Source: an uncultured Prevotellaceae bacterium (GTDB lineage Bacteria > Bacteroidota > Bacteroidia > Bacteroidales > Bacteroidaceae). Taken from it: DNA of 59,072 nt. The stretch lies in the NCBI GenBank assembly GCA_902769705.1, contig CACXPX010000026.1, positions 1-59,072 on the forward strand. Direction: 5' to 3'. Made by a program: the position numbers and the translations under genes. Position 1 is the first letter of the stretch; each line of letters opens with the position of its first letter. The notes below the pieces were generated by a model that had not been told where the DNA came from, made no database searches, and saw nothing but the letters and a program-made list of their open reading frames with translations. Positions 1-9,260 of the stretch are shown in pieces.

Positions 1-130
1 TGTACTCAGGCGAGGCAGTCAACCGAATCCGTACGGGTAGACAAGTGTTAAAAAACAAGGCCTAAAAGGAGTCAACCGTATTCAGGAAAAGACACATTTC
101 AACGCCTTATTAAGTGTAGCGTTTACACGT

Positions 131-314
131 GAACGAACATATGAACAGTTTCTGCGTGCGCTTTACAATAGCCCTTATTATTATATATTTATAATAATAA
201 AATTATATGGATAGTTTCTCACACACAACTGTTCAACTGTTCGTTCGCTCTCTGTTCGGTCATTATCACATGTCAAATTGTCAGCAAAACGAACAGACGA
301 ACAGTTGAACAGTT
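131..314. repeat. Inverted-arm element A with AT-rich centre
   Basis: A 20-nt arm at 131-150 (GAACGAACATATGAACAGTT) is complementary, with two mismatches, to 227-246. The AT-only centre lies around 173-208. A further same-strand copy of the arm lies at 298-314, with 17 nt identical to the complement of 227-243. The arm is built from a repeated GAAC/GAACAGTT unit. The architecture matches the elements at 16583-16771 and 44760-44918, although the arm sequences differ. Confidence 0.75.
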
Positions 315-412
315 TCTTTATAAATAAATACTCTAATTCAATGATGCAGTATATACATTGTGTTCTCAGAAATGAAAAAAATTGCCTTTTTCGGGGAGTG
401 CCGCCGCGCCTC

Positions 413-500
413 TGCCAAAGACCACAAATGACACTGTCAAAGCTATGCAATGAACGAGCCAAAAGCCATAAATGAGACGGTCAAAGACGGCCTTTGACAG
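413..500 (-). repeat. Degenerate 22-nt repeat array, four units
   Basis: Four consecutive 22-nt units start at 413, 435, 457 and 479. On the minus strand they read like CTCATTTRTGGCTTTTGRC. The unit at 435-456 is divergent and contains GCAATG. It aligns with the unit at 16870-16891, so the two loci share units in the same order. Confidence 0.7.
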
Positions 501-567
501 CCCCGAAAACATAAATAATGCTGTAAAGATTTTTTACCATGAAATTTGGAGGGCTGAAATTTTTTTG

Positions 568-599
568 TATCTTTGCCATGTACTTGAGAAGGTACATGG
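568..599 (+). promoter_or_regulatory. Orphan promoter-like motif followed by hairpin
   Basis: TATCTTTG (568-575) fits the Bacteroidota -7 element. It is followed at once by an 8-bp perfect hairpin (576-583 with 592-599, CCATGTAC/GTACATGG). No gene starts within the next 600 bases, so this may be a decayed promoter or the start of a non-coding transcript. Confidence 0.35.
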
Positions 600-703
600 C
601 GAGTAAAGGCTGCGGCTCAGCATAGCTCGAGCGAGCTCGGCTCTGCACTCGCCTTGCACTTTACTTGCTGGGGAAGGCTACGGGGGGGCGAAGCCCTATT
701 AAA

Positions 704-832
704 GGTAAAAAGTAAAAAGGTAAAAAGACCGATTATTTGACGATTGGACTATAGGAGATGGAGGGAGGATGAAGACCTAAAAGTAAAAAGGTAAAATGGT
801 AAAAAGGTAAAAAAGTAAAATGGTAAAGGAGG
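704..832. repeat. GTAAAAAG-type simple repeats
   Basis: Runs of GTAAAAAG and GTAAAATG occur at about 704-730 and 780-832, separated by a unique stretch. They look like slippage-prone intergenic repeats. No coding role is seen. Confidence 0.7.
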
Positions 833-860
833 ATTGCCAAGCGCGCAGGCAAATACTCTT

Positions 861-928
861 TGAACTATGAACTATGAATTATGAATTATGAATTATGAAC
901 TATGAACTATGAACTATGAACTATGAAT
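861..928. repeat. ATGAACT/ATGAATT tandem repeat
   Basis: Eight or nine copies of a 7-nt unit (ATGAACT or ATGAATT) run head to tail. The complementary unit (AGTTCAT, AATTCAT) recurs at 58914-58942 at the other end of the window. Confidence 0.85.
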
Positions 929-1104
929 AACTCTGCGGCTCGGCGTGAGAAAATAGGAAGGGGGAATCCGCCGAAGATACTTTCGCTCGACGATATAACG
1001 ATGAAAAACCTTTGCTTACGCCGTTTCCTTCACAAGGAAACTCAAATGTATTGTGCTCACTTATTAAATAAAATCTTCACGTTCGGCAAAGAAAACAAGC
1101 TTTC

Positions 1105-1139
1105 TTTGCACTCACTTACTCAGATTTTTTGTATCTTTG
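1105..1139 (+). promoter_or_regulatory. Probable engB promoter
   Basis: TTTG (1105-1108) is followed 23 nt later by TATCTTTG (1132-1139), close to the Bacteroidota consensus though the spacer is slightly long. It would give engB a leader of about 125 nt. Confidence 0.5.
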
Positions 1140-1273
1140 CAAAAAGATTCACCACTGCACTTGCTTGAAAGAGAAGGTGGCGGGGGAGTGAAGGACAAAG
1201 TGCTCGATGGTGTGCACGACATGTTTCCTGAGAAAGTTCATCATTTAGTTCATAATAAACGACAGATCATCAT

Positions 1274-1885
1274 ATGGTAATCAAGAATTCTGCATTTGTC
1301 TTGTCGGCGCCCACTGTGGGGCTGTGCCCCAACGACACGAAGCCGGAGTATGCGTTCATCGGGCGCTCAAACGTGGGCAAGTCGAGCCTGATCAATATGC
1401 TGTGCAACCACAAGGGGTTGGCTAAGACGTCGTCAACGCCAGGCAAGACGCTGCTCATCAACCACTTCATCATCAACAAGGAATGGTATCTGGTGGACTT
1501 GCCGGGCTATGGTTTTGCGAAGCGTTCGAAGACGGAACGGCAGAAGCTGGAGAACATGATTACGGGGTATATCCTGCAAAGGGAGCAGCTGGTGAACGTG
1601 TTTGTGCTGGTTGACATCCGACACGAGCAGCAGAAGATTGACCGCGAGTTTGTTGACTGGCTGGGGCAGAGTGGGATTCCCTTCTGCATCGTTTTCACGA
1701 AGGCTGACAAGCTGAGCAAGGGGAAGGCTGCGCAGAACGCTAAGGCTTGGATGGACAAGCTGCTGGACGTGTGGGAGGAGCTGCCGCCATATTTCATCAC
1801 GAGCTCTGATGAGGGCACTGGACGCGATGAGGTGCTGGGGTATATCGAGAAGATTAACGCTCAATTGGCAATTGATAATAGATAA
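1274..1885 (+). CDS. engB: Ribosome biogenesis GTPase EngB (YihA/YsxC)
   Basis: An Era-like GTPase needed for large ribosomal subunit assembly, acting in the cytoplasm. The 203 residues match the family length. G1 is GRSNVGKS (30-37), followed by the TPGKT switch I motif (55-59), G3 DLPGYG (75-80) and G4 TKADK. ATG is the start. The last residues (QLAIDNR) are encoded by an AATTGATAAT-type repeat, so the stop lies in repeat DNA. The ABC-F gene follows after 7 nt and is probably co-transcribed. The identification is secure. Confidence 0.95.
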   Translation: MVIKNSAFVLSAPTVGLCPNDTKPEYAFIGRSNVGKSSLINMLCNHKGLAKTSSTPGKTLLINHFIINKEWYLVDLPGYGFAKRSKTERQKLENMITGYILQREQLVNVFVLVDIRHEQQKIDREFVDWLGQSGIPFCIVFTKADKLSKGKAAQNAKAWMDKLLDVWEELPPYFITSSDEGTGRDEVLGYIEKINAQLAIDNR

Positions 1886-1896
1886 TTGATAATTGG
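1866..1896. repeat. AATTGATAAT-type repeat across the engB stop
   Basis: Imperfect copies of ATTGATAAT overlap the engB stop (1883-1885) and the TTG start of the next gene (1893). This kind of repeat is usually intergenic, and here it forms the end of one gene and the start of the next. Confidence 0.65.
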
Positions 1897-3752
1897 CGAA
1901 TCCTTATATTGACATACAGAATCTGACGAAGTCGTTTGGCGCTCAGGTGTTGTTTGAGAACATTTCGTTTTCGATTGCCGAGGGTCAGCGAGTGGGGTTG
2001 ATTGCCCAAAACGGAACGGGCAAGTCGACGCTGCTGTCGATTCTGACTGGGCATGAGGGGTACGACTCGGGTGACATCATCTATCGGCGTGACTTGAAGA
2101 CGGGTTATCTGGAGCAGTCGCCTCGATTCAACCCCGATGAGTCGGTGCTCGATGCTTGTTTCAACCACGAGGGAAACCCCGATAAGGTGTTGCGGGCGAA
2201 GCAGATTCTGACGCAGCTGAAAATCAGGGACCTCAATCAACCGATGGGGCAGTTGAGCGGCGGTCAGCAGAAGAGGGTGGCGCTGGCTAACGTGCTGATT
2301 ACGGAGCCCGATTTCCTGATTCTCGACGAGCCTACGAACCATCTGGACTTGGAGATGATTGAATGGCTGGAGGGTTGGCTCAGTAGGGGCAACAAGACGT
2401 TGCTGATGGTGACGCACGACAGATTTTTCCTCGACCGCGTGTGCAACTTGATTTTGGAACTCGACAACCGCAGCATCTATACCTATCGCGGCAACTATGC
2501 CTATTTCTTGGAGAAACGCCAGCAGAGGATTGACAACTTGAGGGCTGAGGTGGCTCGGGCGAACAATCTCTATCGCACGGAGCTGGAGTGGATGCGCCGT
2601 ATGCCTCAGGCTCGCGGACACAAGGCTCGCTATCGCGAGGAGGCTTTCTACGAGCTGGAGCGTGTGGCGAAGCAGCGCATTGAGGAACGGCAGATCAGGC
2701 TGAAGGCCTCGAATGTGTATATCGGCTCGAAGATTTTCGAGTGCCAGTATGTTTCTAAATGTTATAAAAGCCCCCTCCCTTCCTCCCCCCGAAGGGGAGG
2801 AGACGGAAACGAGGAGGGGGTAGTGATTCTAAAGGACTTCTACTACAACTTCGCGCGATTCGAGAAGATGGGTGTAGTGGGGAACAACGGTACTGGCAAG
2901 ACGACGTTCATCAAACTTTTGCTCGGATTGGAGCAACCTGACAGCGGCAAGTTTGACATCGGCGAGACGGTGAAGTTTGGCTATTTCTCGCAAGAGGGGT
3001 TGAAGTTCAGCGAAGACCAGCGCGTGATTGACGTGGTGAGAGACATTGCCGAGTATGTGGATTTGGGCAGCGGAAGACATCTGAGCGCCTCGCAATTTCT
3101 GCAATATTTCATGTTCACACCCGAGCAGCAATACAATTATGTCTATAAGCTGAGCGGCGGCGAGAAACGCAAGCTCTACCTCTGCACGGTGCTGATGAGA
3201 AGTCCGAACTTCCTGGTGCTCGACGAGCCTACGAACGACCTCGACATTCAGACGCTTCAGGTGCTGGAGGAGTATCTGCAGGACTTTCCCGGATGCGTGA
3301 TTGTGGTGAGCCACGACCGCTATTTCATGGATAAGGTTGTGGATCATCTGCTGGTGTTCAAGGGTGGGGGAGAAATCAAGGATTTCCCCGGCAACTACAG
3401 CCAGTATCGTGAATGGAGCCTTGCTGAGGAAGCCAAGCGTGTGGAGCAGAGTGCGAAGAGCAAGGAGCAGGGCGACAAGCGTCAGGAGCAGAAAGGTCAG
3501 CAGGCGGACAACGCAGAGCCTTCAACGGCATCGCCCTCCCGTCGGAAGATGACCTATAAGGAGAAACGCGAGTTCGAACAATTGGAACTCGACATTGCCG
3601 CGTTGGAAGCCGAACAGAAGGCCATAGAGGAGGCGCTGTGCAGCGGAACCCTCTCCATAGACGAACTGACTGAGAAAAGCAAACGTCTCCCCCTGTTGAA
3701 GGATGAGTTGGACGAAAAGTCGATGAGGTGGTTGGAGTTGAGCGAGATTTAA
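1893..3752 (+). CDS. ABC-F family ATPase (Uup-like)
   Basis: A soluble duplicated ABC ATPase of the ABC-F group, proteins that act on the ribosome rather than in transport. Domain 1 has Walker A AQNGTGKST, signature LSGGQQKR and Walker B FLILDEPTNHLD. Domain 2 has GNNGTGKT, LSGGEKRK and FLVLDEPTNDLD. A charged linker leads to a C-terminal coiled coil (about 540-619) as in Uup. The start is TTG, with MANPYIDIQNLTKSFG matching the usual family N-terminus. Residues 293-309 (SPLPSSPRRGGDGNEEG) are an extra segment encoded by a C-rich/G-rich palindrome, absent from the normal family pattern just before the second ATPase domain. The family call is firm; the exact subfamily is inferred. Confidence 0.9.
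   Translation: MANPYIDIQNLTKSFGAQVLFENISFSIAEGQRVGLIAQNGTGKSTLLSILTGHEGYDSGDIIYRRDLKTGYLEQSPRFNPDESVLDACFNHEGNPDKVLRAKQILTQLKIRDLNQPMGQLSGGQQKRVALANVLITEPDFLILDEPTNHLDLEMIEWLEGWLSRGNKTLLMVTHDRFFLDRVCNLILELDNRSIYTYRGNYAYFLEKRQQRIDNLRAEVARANNLYRTELEWMRRMPQARGHKARYREEAFYELERVAKQRIEERQIRLKASNVYIGSKIFECQYVSKCYKSPLPSSPRRGGDGNEEGVVILKDFYYNFARFEKMGVVGNNGTGKTTFIKLLLGLEQPDSGKFDIGETVKFGYFSQEGLKFSEDQRVIDVVRDIAEYVDLGSGRHLSASQFLQYFMFTPEQQYNYVYKLSGGEKRKLYLCTVLMRSPNFLVLDEPTNDLDIQTLQVLEEYLQDFPGCVIVVSHDRYFMDKVVDHLLVFKGGGEIKDFPGNYSQYREWSLAEEAKRVEQSAKSKEQGDKRQEQKGQQADNAEPSTASPSRRKMTYKEKREFEQLELDIAALEAEQKAIEEALCSGTLSIDELTEKSKRLPLLKDELDEKSMRWLELSEI
2769..2822. repeat. Palindromic repeat inserted in-frame in the ABC-F gene
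   Basis: An outer stem pairs 2771-2778 (CCCCCTCC) with 2813-2820 (GGAGGGGG). An inner hairpin pairs 2782-2788 (CCTCCCC) with 2794-2800 (GGGGAGG). The left end recurs as AAGCCCCCTCCCT just after the pfp stop at 57902. The 51-nt insertion keeps the frame open and adds about 17 residues. Confidence 0.75.
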
Positions 3753-4388
3753 TTAAATCATAAATACAAACCGGACAGAGAAATAGAACTCGGCGGCGAG
3801 AATGTAGAGCAACCACAGGGGAGTGGTGGGAGCAATGCCTACGGAGATGGAGCGGAAAATCTCAGGAACCGAATGGAAACGGCCACTCATGACGCCGTAG
3901 GTGATGCTGAAGATGCTGAGGGCAAACGCCACCACAGGCACGATGCTCGCAGAGAAACTGCTGGGAAACAGCTGGCCTGTGACGCTGAGCAATGCCGCAT
4001 GAGGAACCGCCGTGAGCAACAGCATAGCAATGACGACGAGCCCCAATTCGAATATCACTGCGCGCAGAGCGAAACGCTGGCGATAGCTCAGGGTAGAGGC
4101 TTCCGCTTTCTTGGAAGCCCCGAAACACACTCTCAGTACGTCACCCAATCCACTGGAAACCACACAACCATACGCCACACTAATCAACAGAAGCCACACC
4201 AGAACGGGAGTGGCCAGATTCTGCACGAATTGCCCAAAGAACCACCGCAACCCCTCACTGCTGAGCAAGGAGTGCATAGCTATCTCAGGTCGCGCGGCGG
4301 TGATGAGCCAAGAAACCAGAAATAGCGCCACTTGGGCAATGATGAGCGCCAAGGCAACGTATGAGAGGAGGTGTGAACGGTTAATCAT
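3753..4388 (-). CDS. Integral membrane protein, function unknown
   Basis: I chose the ATG at 4388 (MINRSHLLSYVALAL), which overlaps the end of the response-regulator gene by 8 nt (ATGATTAA). A longer frame reaching 4457 would run far into that gene. About 211 residues with five or six hydrophobic segments, including ALALIIAQVALFLVSWL, LVWLLLISVAYGCVV and LGLVVIAMLLLTAV. The C-terminal half (LLSVTGQLFPSSF...SITYGVMSGRFHSV) resembles short Bacteroidota proteins annotated as AbgT-like, but I cannot confirm that. It is the last gene of the kdgK-eda-kinase-regulator operon and could be an output or partner of that signalling pair. Confidence 0.65.
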   Translation of the reverse strand: MINRSHLLSYVALALIIAQVALFLVSWLITAARPEIAMHSLLSSEGLRWFFGQFVQNLATPVLVWLLLISVAYGCVVSSGLGDVLRVCFGASKKAEASTLSYRQRFALRAVIFELGLVVIAMLLLTAVPHAALLSVTGQLFPSSFSASIVPVVAFALSIFSITYGVMSGRFHSVPEIFRSISVGIAPTTPLWLLYILAAEFYFSVRFVFMI

Positions 4389-5100
4389 CGTCGGGGCGCA
4401 GATTGTCGATGTCGAGGATGCGAAGTTCGAGTGCACGAACCACCAGACGTGTGGCATTTACGCCGCCTGTGCCCTCGGGGAACAGTTTCTGTACAAGTTC
4501 GTTCTGCCTCTTCTCCAGGCTCTTTACGCCAAAGGGCATTCCGCGCAGGTTGGTGATTTGCTCTTTCGTGTAGCCAAGTGCCAGGTGGCGAAGGAAACGT
4601 TCGTCGTATTCATCGACCTCGTAGTTGATGACGGCCTCTTGACGGAGAATCTGCCCATTAACGCTACGCTTGAAACGCTCCACAATCTTCGCAAGAATGG
4701 GTTCGTTGAACACCATCCTCTTGCCGTCCATCACACTCGAGACATCGCCTCGTGTGAGCAACTCTCCGCTTTTCAGGATAATACCGTCGCAACCAGCATC
4801 GAGCACGTCGACCCAGAGTTTTTCGTTCAGTATCTCGCCTGTGAAAATCAGCACCTTCACGTGGGGGTGGCTCTCTTTCGTGTGGCGGCAGATTTCAACG
4901 CCCACAGTCGTGGAGCCAGCCAGTCCCAAGTCGAGCAGCACGAGGTCTGGCACCTGCTGCTTGAGCAATCGCCAATAGGCTTGTTCGTTCTCAGCCGTTC
5001 CGATGATTTCGGCTTCGGGAATGTCATTGCGGAAAATGCCTTCAGTGCCTTTCAGCTCGAGTGGCACATCCTCTACGATGATAACTTTAAATGGTTCCAT
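4381..5100 (-). CDS. Two-component response regulator
   Basis: An N-terminal receiver domain (about 1-125) has acidic residues E10/D11, phosphoacceptor D57 in LVLLDLGL, T86 in IFTGE and K109 in ILKSG. The C-terminal part (about 165-239) contains a helix-turn-helix-like region (LRHLALGYTKEQITNLRGMPFGVKS) of LuxR/NarL flavour with an unusual sequence. It starts inside the end of the sensor-kinase gene (28-nt overlap), so the two are almost certainly a cognate, translationally coupled pair. The target genes are not visible from sequence. Confidence 0.85.
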   Translation of the reverse strand: MEPFKVIIVEDVPLELKGTEGIFRNDIPEAEIIGTAENEQAYWRLLKQQVPDLVLLDLGLAGSTTVGVEICRHTKESHPHVKVLIFTGEILNEKLWVDVLDAGCDGIILKSGELLTRGDVSSVMDGKRMVFNEPILAKIVERFKRSVNGQILRQEAVINYEVDEYDERFLRHLALGYTKEQITNLRGMPFGVKSLEKRQNELVQKLFPEGTGGVNATRLVVRALELRILDIDNLRPDDD

Positions 5101-8100
5101 ATCGATTTAGTTATTGTTATTTTTATCGTTGTTCCTCCCTCTGGGTTCTCCACCGCCATGATGCCGCAAGCGCGTGCGTTGGTGGCTTCTCCCAACTCGC
5201 GCACGATCTGCCGGCAGAGCATATAGTTGAGGTCGATGGTGGTGGGGGTGAAGAGGGCTTCGGTTTGTTCGTGGGTGAGTTTCAGTTGTGGCATTTGCAC
5301 GTTCAACGTTGTGTATCGTTCATCGAGGTCGGCCACTTGATAGGAGAGCGGAGTGCCGCCCCCCAGTTTCTTCAGTATCTCGAACAGATAGTCAATCATG
5401 TCTTTGTCTACACGCACGTTGTCGTCTATCTGTCGCATAGCTTGCGCACTGAGCAGGGAATAGAGTTCTTTGTAATAGGTCACCAGTTCGGCAATAGCTG
5501 GCAGATTGGTGTCGGTGCCGTCGATGAGCGTTTTGATGCGCGAGGGGTAATACATCGTTTCGTGCTTCAGGGTGCTCAGACAGTTGTCGAGCACGTTGTT
5601 GCTGATGTGCAGCTTTGCGTTTTCGTAATCCACCCGATGCAGTTCGTCTTCGGCCAACTCGAGATTGGTTTGCAGCTCGTTTTCGGATACCACGCTGTTG
5701 TGTAGAGCCTGCTTGATTTCCCCCACCAGAGCGTTGAGCGGCGCCAGTCGGTCGGCACTCAGCGTCAGGGTCTTGTTGTTCCAGATGTTGTCGATTTGCT
5801 GGAGCTTTGTCTCAGCGGTCGCATCCGAAAGCAGAATGCTGTTGATGCGGTTCACGCGGTCGATGCAGAAGCGGTAGTAGACCTGATGGCGGTAGTACAG
5901 CAGATAGTATGCGGGAATGGTGCCCAGCAGGAGCAGCAGAAGAAGGGTGATGGCCACATTCTTGTTGTTCTCCGAACGTTGCATCACGCGGCAGTAATTG
6001 GCCAGCGTGTTGTCGGCAGAGAGCTCGCGGAAAAGCTGGGTGTAGACTTTGTTGTTGTAGCGATAGAGGTCCCATTCGTGGAGCGCCAATGCTGCTACAG
6101 CACTCTCGTTTCGGATGTCGAGAATGACGTCATAGCTTGTCCGGAGACTGTCGTGGAACCACACCAATTCGGCAGGCGTGGAAGCGTCTTGCGGACGAGC
6201 CACCAGTAGCTGTGTGCCGTTGGGGTGAACGGACTGGTAGTGTTTGTTCAAATAGTTCAGACAGCTGTCGGCAAACATGAGTGTCTTGTGATAGTCGCCG
6301 TTGATGTTGCAATAGTATGCGCTGTCGGCAAATGCTTTGGCTTTCAGCAACGTGTCGTTCACCACCGTCAACTTGTCTGCGCTGATGGTGGGGTCGTGCT
6401 TCGCCGAAGCAAAACCATTTCCACCGAAAAGGAATGCGCCAAGAATAAGCAGTCGCACGATTCCCTTGGGCAGTCGGAAATAGAACCTGCTGCCTTCTCC
6501 TTCTTGACTTTCTACATCGATGGCGCAGACTTTGAACAACTGGCTCAACTTGCGGTATTTCTCGATGATGCCCTTGCAATTCATCAATCCGAAGCCGTGG
6601 GAGTGAACGTGGTCGGAAACCACTTCAGTGCTACCGCTTTCGATGATGGGCTTGTGGTCGAATACATGCGATTTTTGCTCTTCGGTCATTCCAACGCCAG
6701 TATCCTTGACGCTGATTTCCACATATTCGTCGGTGGATGTTGACGAGATGTCGACTCTGCCGCCCGAGGGAGTGAACTTACGAGCGTTGTCGGCCATCGT
6801 GTTAATCATGAACAAGGTGAGGGTGCGGTCGGCTTTCACTACATCCGTTGTGTCCATCACGTTCAGCTCGACACCTCTCAGCTGGAATCCCATTCGTCCT
6901 TTCTTGACAATGTCGAAAAGCTCCTGAACGCGGAAACTCTCAATGTGGAGGCTCACGTCTCCTTGACGCATCTGAATCCATTGGGTGAGGATGTTGTTGT
7001 AGTCGTTGATTTTGTCTGTAAGTTCGGCCACGTAAGCATAGCGCTCAGCTCTCACTTCAGGCGAGTCTTTGTATTGCAGTAGTCGCTTTACTTCGTGAAT
7101 GATGCGGTCGATGAATGGCGTGATGGTGTTCACAAGCGAAATCTTAGCACGTTGCTCGAGATTGCGTCGCTTGTTGTTTAATACGTGAAGTTGGGAGATG
7201 TGTATCTGCTCGTTGATTTCCTCGTTTTGCTCGTCAACCATCGCTACATGCTCGTTGTTGGTTCGTTTCCATTCGTCAAGAGGTTGCATCAGAGACGACA
7301 ATGAGAACTGGGCATCGCTCTTTCGGCGCATTCGGTCGAAAAGCAACAGGAGTAGGCAAAGCAGGAAAAGCGTGGCTACAACGGCTATTATCCATCGGTT
7401 GAGCTGGCGGGAAGAGCGGTTGAGTTGTTCGGCACGTGCCTCCAGCTGTCGGTCTTGTCGGGTCTGTTCTTGTATGTCTAAGTATTCGTTTCGGTTTTTG
7501 TCGCTGTTTGCTTTGTCGTCGATGGCCGAATAGACAAGCGACAATTGTTCGAGGATTGATGCGACAAGGTCGGGAGCACGATTGATGATGGTGTCTTTCT
7601 TCAGAGCCGTCTGCAGACAGATGCCAGCCGACTGATAGTCCTGTATTGCCCAATAACACTCGGCCAACGTTCGGTAGGCGCCTGCCGTTTGGTAGACATC
7701 CCCGTAGGCGGTGAAAAGGTCGAGTGCGCGTTGTGCCAGATTGCCCGCCAAGAGCGTGTCTTCCATATGGTCGAGGTTGATGTATTTCATCGCTGGAAGA
7801 TTGTCGCGGATGAGGGTGTCGCGCCATTGTGGGTTCTGCAAGTGTTCACTCATGGCTTGCATCGACTGGGCTTCGAAGAAAGGAAGCTCGGCTTGTTGAG
7901 CCAGCAGATAGCAACGCATCAGATAGTCGAACTCTTGCTGGTTGATTTCAGATTGCGTGCCCGATGTGATGATTCCGCCAGCACCCACGTTGTAGTAATA
8001 GTTGAGCAACTGGGCGGTGTCTCTCATGATGGGGCCATTCGGGTCGATGGCTTCCAAAGCTTTTGCCGAAGGACCTTGCAACCCCACATAATAATAATAA

Positions 8101-8618
8101 ATGGAGGTGACGATGTTGAACTCGCTCTGTGCATACACCATTCGGTCGAGTTGGTGGGGAGTCAATCTGTTGCGCTCTTCATCGATGCGTCTCAACAGGC
8201 GTGTGGCGCTCTCGTGATAGTCGTAGAACTGCTTGTTGCGCGACTGGCGCTGACAGAGTCTCATGTGCTGGATGTCGGCAATGAGCATCTCCACAAGATT
8301 GTTTGTCGAGATGCTGTCAAGCAATCGTTTTGCACCATCGTAATCCATCTTGACGATGCTGACAAACGCCAGATTGTTCAAGGCTTCAGCACGTCCGGCA
8401 TCGTAACCGTCAGCGAGTTGAAGAGCCTTTTCGGCCAGCACTCGGGTAGAGTCGATGTTGCGATAATGGAAGGAATACGAACGTGAGTTCAGCATATCCA
8501 CCTCGTCTCTGTTGGGTGAGGAACATGCTGAAAAAAAGAAAATGCCCAATACGGCCAAAAGCCATGTTGGACATTTCTTGTTCTGGTATTTATGCGCGTG
8601 CTTTAGCAACGTAACCAA
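5073..8618 (-). CDS. Large TPR sensor histidine kinase (DUF5112/DUF5113 type)
   Basis: 1181 residues. A lipoprotein-like signal ends at C32 ([11 protein letters not shown]). A TPR-like periplasmic region (about 40-400) leads to a membrane segment (409-428), a dimerisation region with IIHEVKRL (507-514) and a HATPase domain with N-box N611 (MADNARK), DTGVG (639-643) and HGFGL (674-678). Unusually, further membrane segments follow (about 722-738 and 865-887) with a second TPR-like stretch between them and a cytoplasmic coiled region to the end. This order is typical of a Bacteroidota group annotated DUF5112/DUF5113. The start is a TTG overlapping the end of eda by 29 nt; no in-frame ATG lies before the signal peptide. 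It is cotranscribed with its regulator and with KDG catabolism genes. Confidence 0.85.
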   Translation of the reverse strand: MVTLLKHAHKYQNKKCPTWLLAVLGIFFFSACSSPNRDEVDMLNSRSYSFHYRNIDSTRVLAEKALQLADGYDAGRAEALNNLAFVSIVKMDYDGAKRLLDSISTNNLVEMLIADIQHMRLCQRQSRNKQFYDYHESATRLLRRIDEERNRLTPHQLDRMVYAQSEFNIVTSIYYYYVGLQGPSAKALEAIDPNGPIMRDTAQLLNYYYNVGAGGIITSGTQSEINQQEFDYLMRCYLLAQQAELPFFEAQSMQAMSEHLQNPQWRDTLIRDNLPAMKYINLDHMEDTLLAGNLAQRALDLFTAYGDVYQTAGAYRTLAECYWAIQDYQSAGICLQTALKKDTIINRAPDLVASILEQLSLVYSAIDDKANSDKNRNEYLDIQEQTRQDRQLEARAEQLNRSSRQLNRWIIAVVATLFLLCLLLLLFDRMRRKSDAQFSLSSLMQPLDEWKRTNNEHVAMVDEQNEEINEQIHISQLHVLNNKRRNLEQRAKISLVNTITPFIDRIIHEVKRLLQYKDSPEVRAERYAYVAELTDKINDYNNILTQWIQMRQGDVSLHIESFRVQELFDIVKKGRMGFQLRGVELNVMDTTDVVKADRTLTLFMINTMADNARKFTPSGGRVDISSTSTDEYVEISVKDTGVGMTEEQKSHVFDHKPIIESGSTEVVSDHVHSHGFGLMNCKGIIEKYRKLSQLFKVCAIDVESQEGEGSRFYFRLPKGIVRLLILGAFLFGGNGFASAKHDPTISADKLTVVNDTLLKAKAFADSAYYCNINGDYHKTLMFADSCLNYLNKHYQSVHPNGTQLLVARPQDASTPAELVWFHDSLRTSYDVILDIRNESAVAALALHEWDLYRYNNKVYTQLFRELSADNTLANYCRVMQRSENNKNVAITLLLLLLLGTIPAYYLLYYRHQVYYRFCIDRVNRINSILLSDATAETKLQQIDNIWNNKTLTLSADRLAPLNALVGEIKQALHNSVVSENELQTNLELAEDELHRVDYENAKLHISNNVLDNCLSTLKHETMYYPSRIKTLIDGTDTNLPAIAELVTYYKELYSLLSAQAMRQIDDNVRVDKDMIDYLFEILKKLGGGTPLSYQVADLDERYTTLNVQMPQLKLTHEQTEALFTPTTIDLNYMLCRQIVRELGEATNARACGIMAVENPEGGTTIKITITKSIWNHLKLSS

Positions 8619-9258
8619 GCGCTTCTTTGCATTTGTCTGTCACATATTGCCAGTCGCCAGCGGCAACCTTGTCTTTCGGGAAGAGTTTCGAACCCATACC
8701 CACGCAGAAGACGCCCGCTTTGAACCACGATTTCAGGTTCTCTTCTTCGGGTGCCACTCCGCCAGTCACCATGATTTTAGACCAAGGCATCGGAGCTTTG
8801 AGACCCTTAATCATATTGGGACCAACAACATCGCCAGGGAATACCTTTGTCAGGTCGCATCCCAGCTCTTGAGCTTTTCCGATTTCGCTGACCGTCATAC
8901 ATCCGGGACAATAGGGGATGAGACGGCGGTTGCAAACGGGAGCAATGTCGGGATTGAACAACGGCCCCACCACAAAGTTAGCACCCAGCTGGATGTAAAG
9001 GGCAGCTGTGGGAGCATCAACCACCGAACCGATGCCCAAAGCGAGCTCAGGGCACTCTTTGTCGGCCCATTTCACCAATTCGCCGAACACCTCTTGTGCG
9101 AAATCGCCGCGATTGGTGAACTCGAATGCGCGGACTCCACCTTCGTAGCAAGCCTTCACAACATTCTTGCAAATCTCCAAATCTTTGTGATAGAACACGG
9201 GAACCATACCCGTTTCGCCGATTTTCTTCAATACGGCTATCTTGTCGAACTTTGCCAT
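8590..9258 (-). CDS. eda: KDPG aldolase
   Basis: Class I aldolase that splits 2-keto-3-deoxy-6-phosphogluconate into pyruvate and glyceraldehyde 3-phosphate. 222 residues. The Schiff-base lysine is K138 in LTKVFPGD and the catalytic glutamate is E46 in FEFTNRG. It sits two bases downstream of the DUF4177 gene and in the same operon as kdgK, which supplies its substrate, so its role is the last step of hexuronate/KDG breakdown. The sequence is slightly longer at both ends than E. coli Eda. Confidence 0.95.
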   Translation of the reverse strand: MAKFDKIAVLKKIGETGMVPVFYHKDLEICKNVVKACYEGGVRAFEFTNRGDFAQEVFGELVKWADKECPELALGIGSVVDAPTAALYIQLGANFVVGPLFNPDIAPVCNRRLIPYCPGCMTVSEIGKAQELGCDLTKVFPGDVVGPNMIKGLKAPMPWSKIMVTGGVAPEEENLKSWFKAGVFCVGMGSKLFPKDKVAAGDWQYVTDKCKEALGYVAKARA

Positions 9259-9260
9259 AA

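Larger units (their letters stand above)
1..1270. other. Repeat-rich non-coding region before engB
   Basis: No convincing gene is seen. The short open frames here lack codon bias and overlap repeats. The stretch holds an inverted-arm element (131-314), a degenerate 22-nt array (413-500), a promoter-like TATCTTTG (568-575) followed by a hairpin (576-599), GTAAAAAG-type repeats (about 704-832), ATGAACT/ATGAATT repeats (861-928) and the probable engB promoter (1132-1139). The GC-rich palindromic stretch near 625-645, with alternating AGCTCG and GAGCTCGG, resembles intergenic repeats common in this group. Confidence 0.7.

Noticed and set aside
3-65. Possible end of a gene entering from the left (20 codons, ending NKA then TAA)
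   Set aside because: Too short and not recognisable; the surrounding DNA is repeat-rich, so coding is not supported.
181-475. Open frames on both strands in the first 500 bases
   Set aside because: They run through the inverted arms and the 22-nt units and show no protein-like composition.
923-1168. 81-codon open frame before engB
   Set aside because: It begins in the simple repeat, contains the probable engB promoter and lacks any family resemblance.
4389-4457. Upstream start for the membrane protein at 4457
   Set aside because: It would overlap the response-regulator gene by 77 nt and add an N-terminus without hydrophobic or family character; ATG at 4388 gives a typical 8-nt overlap.
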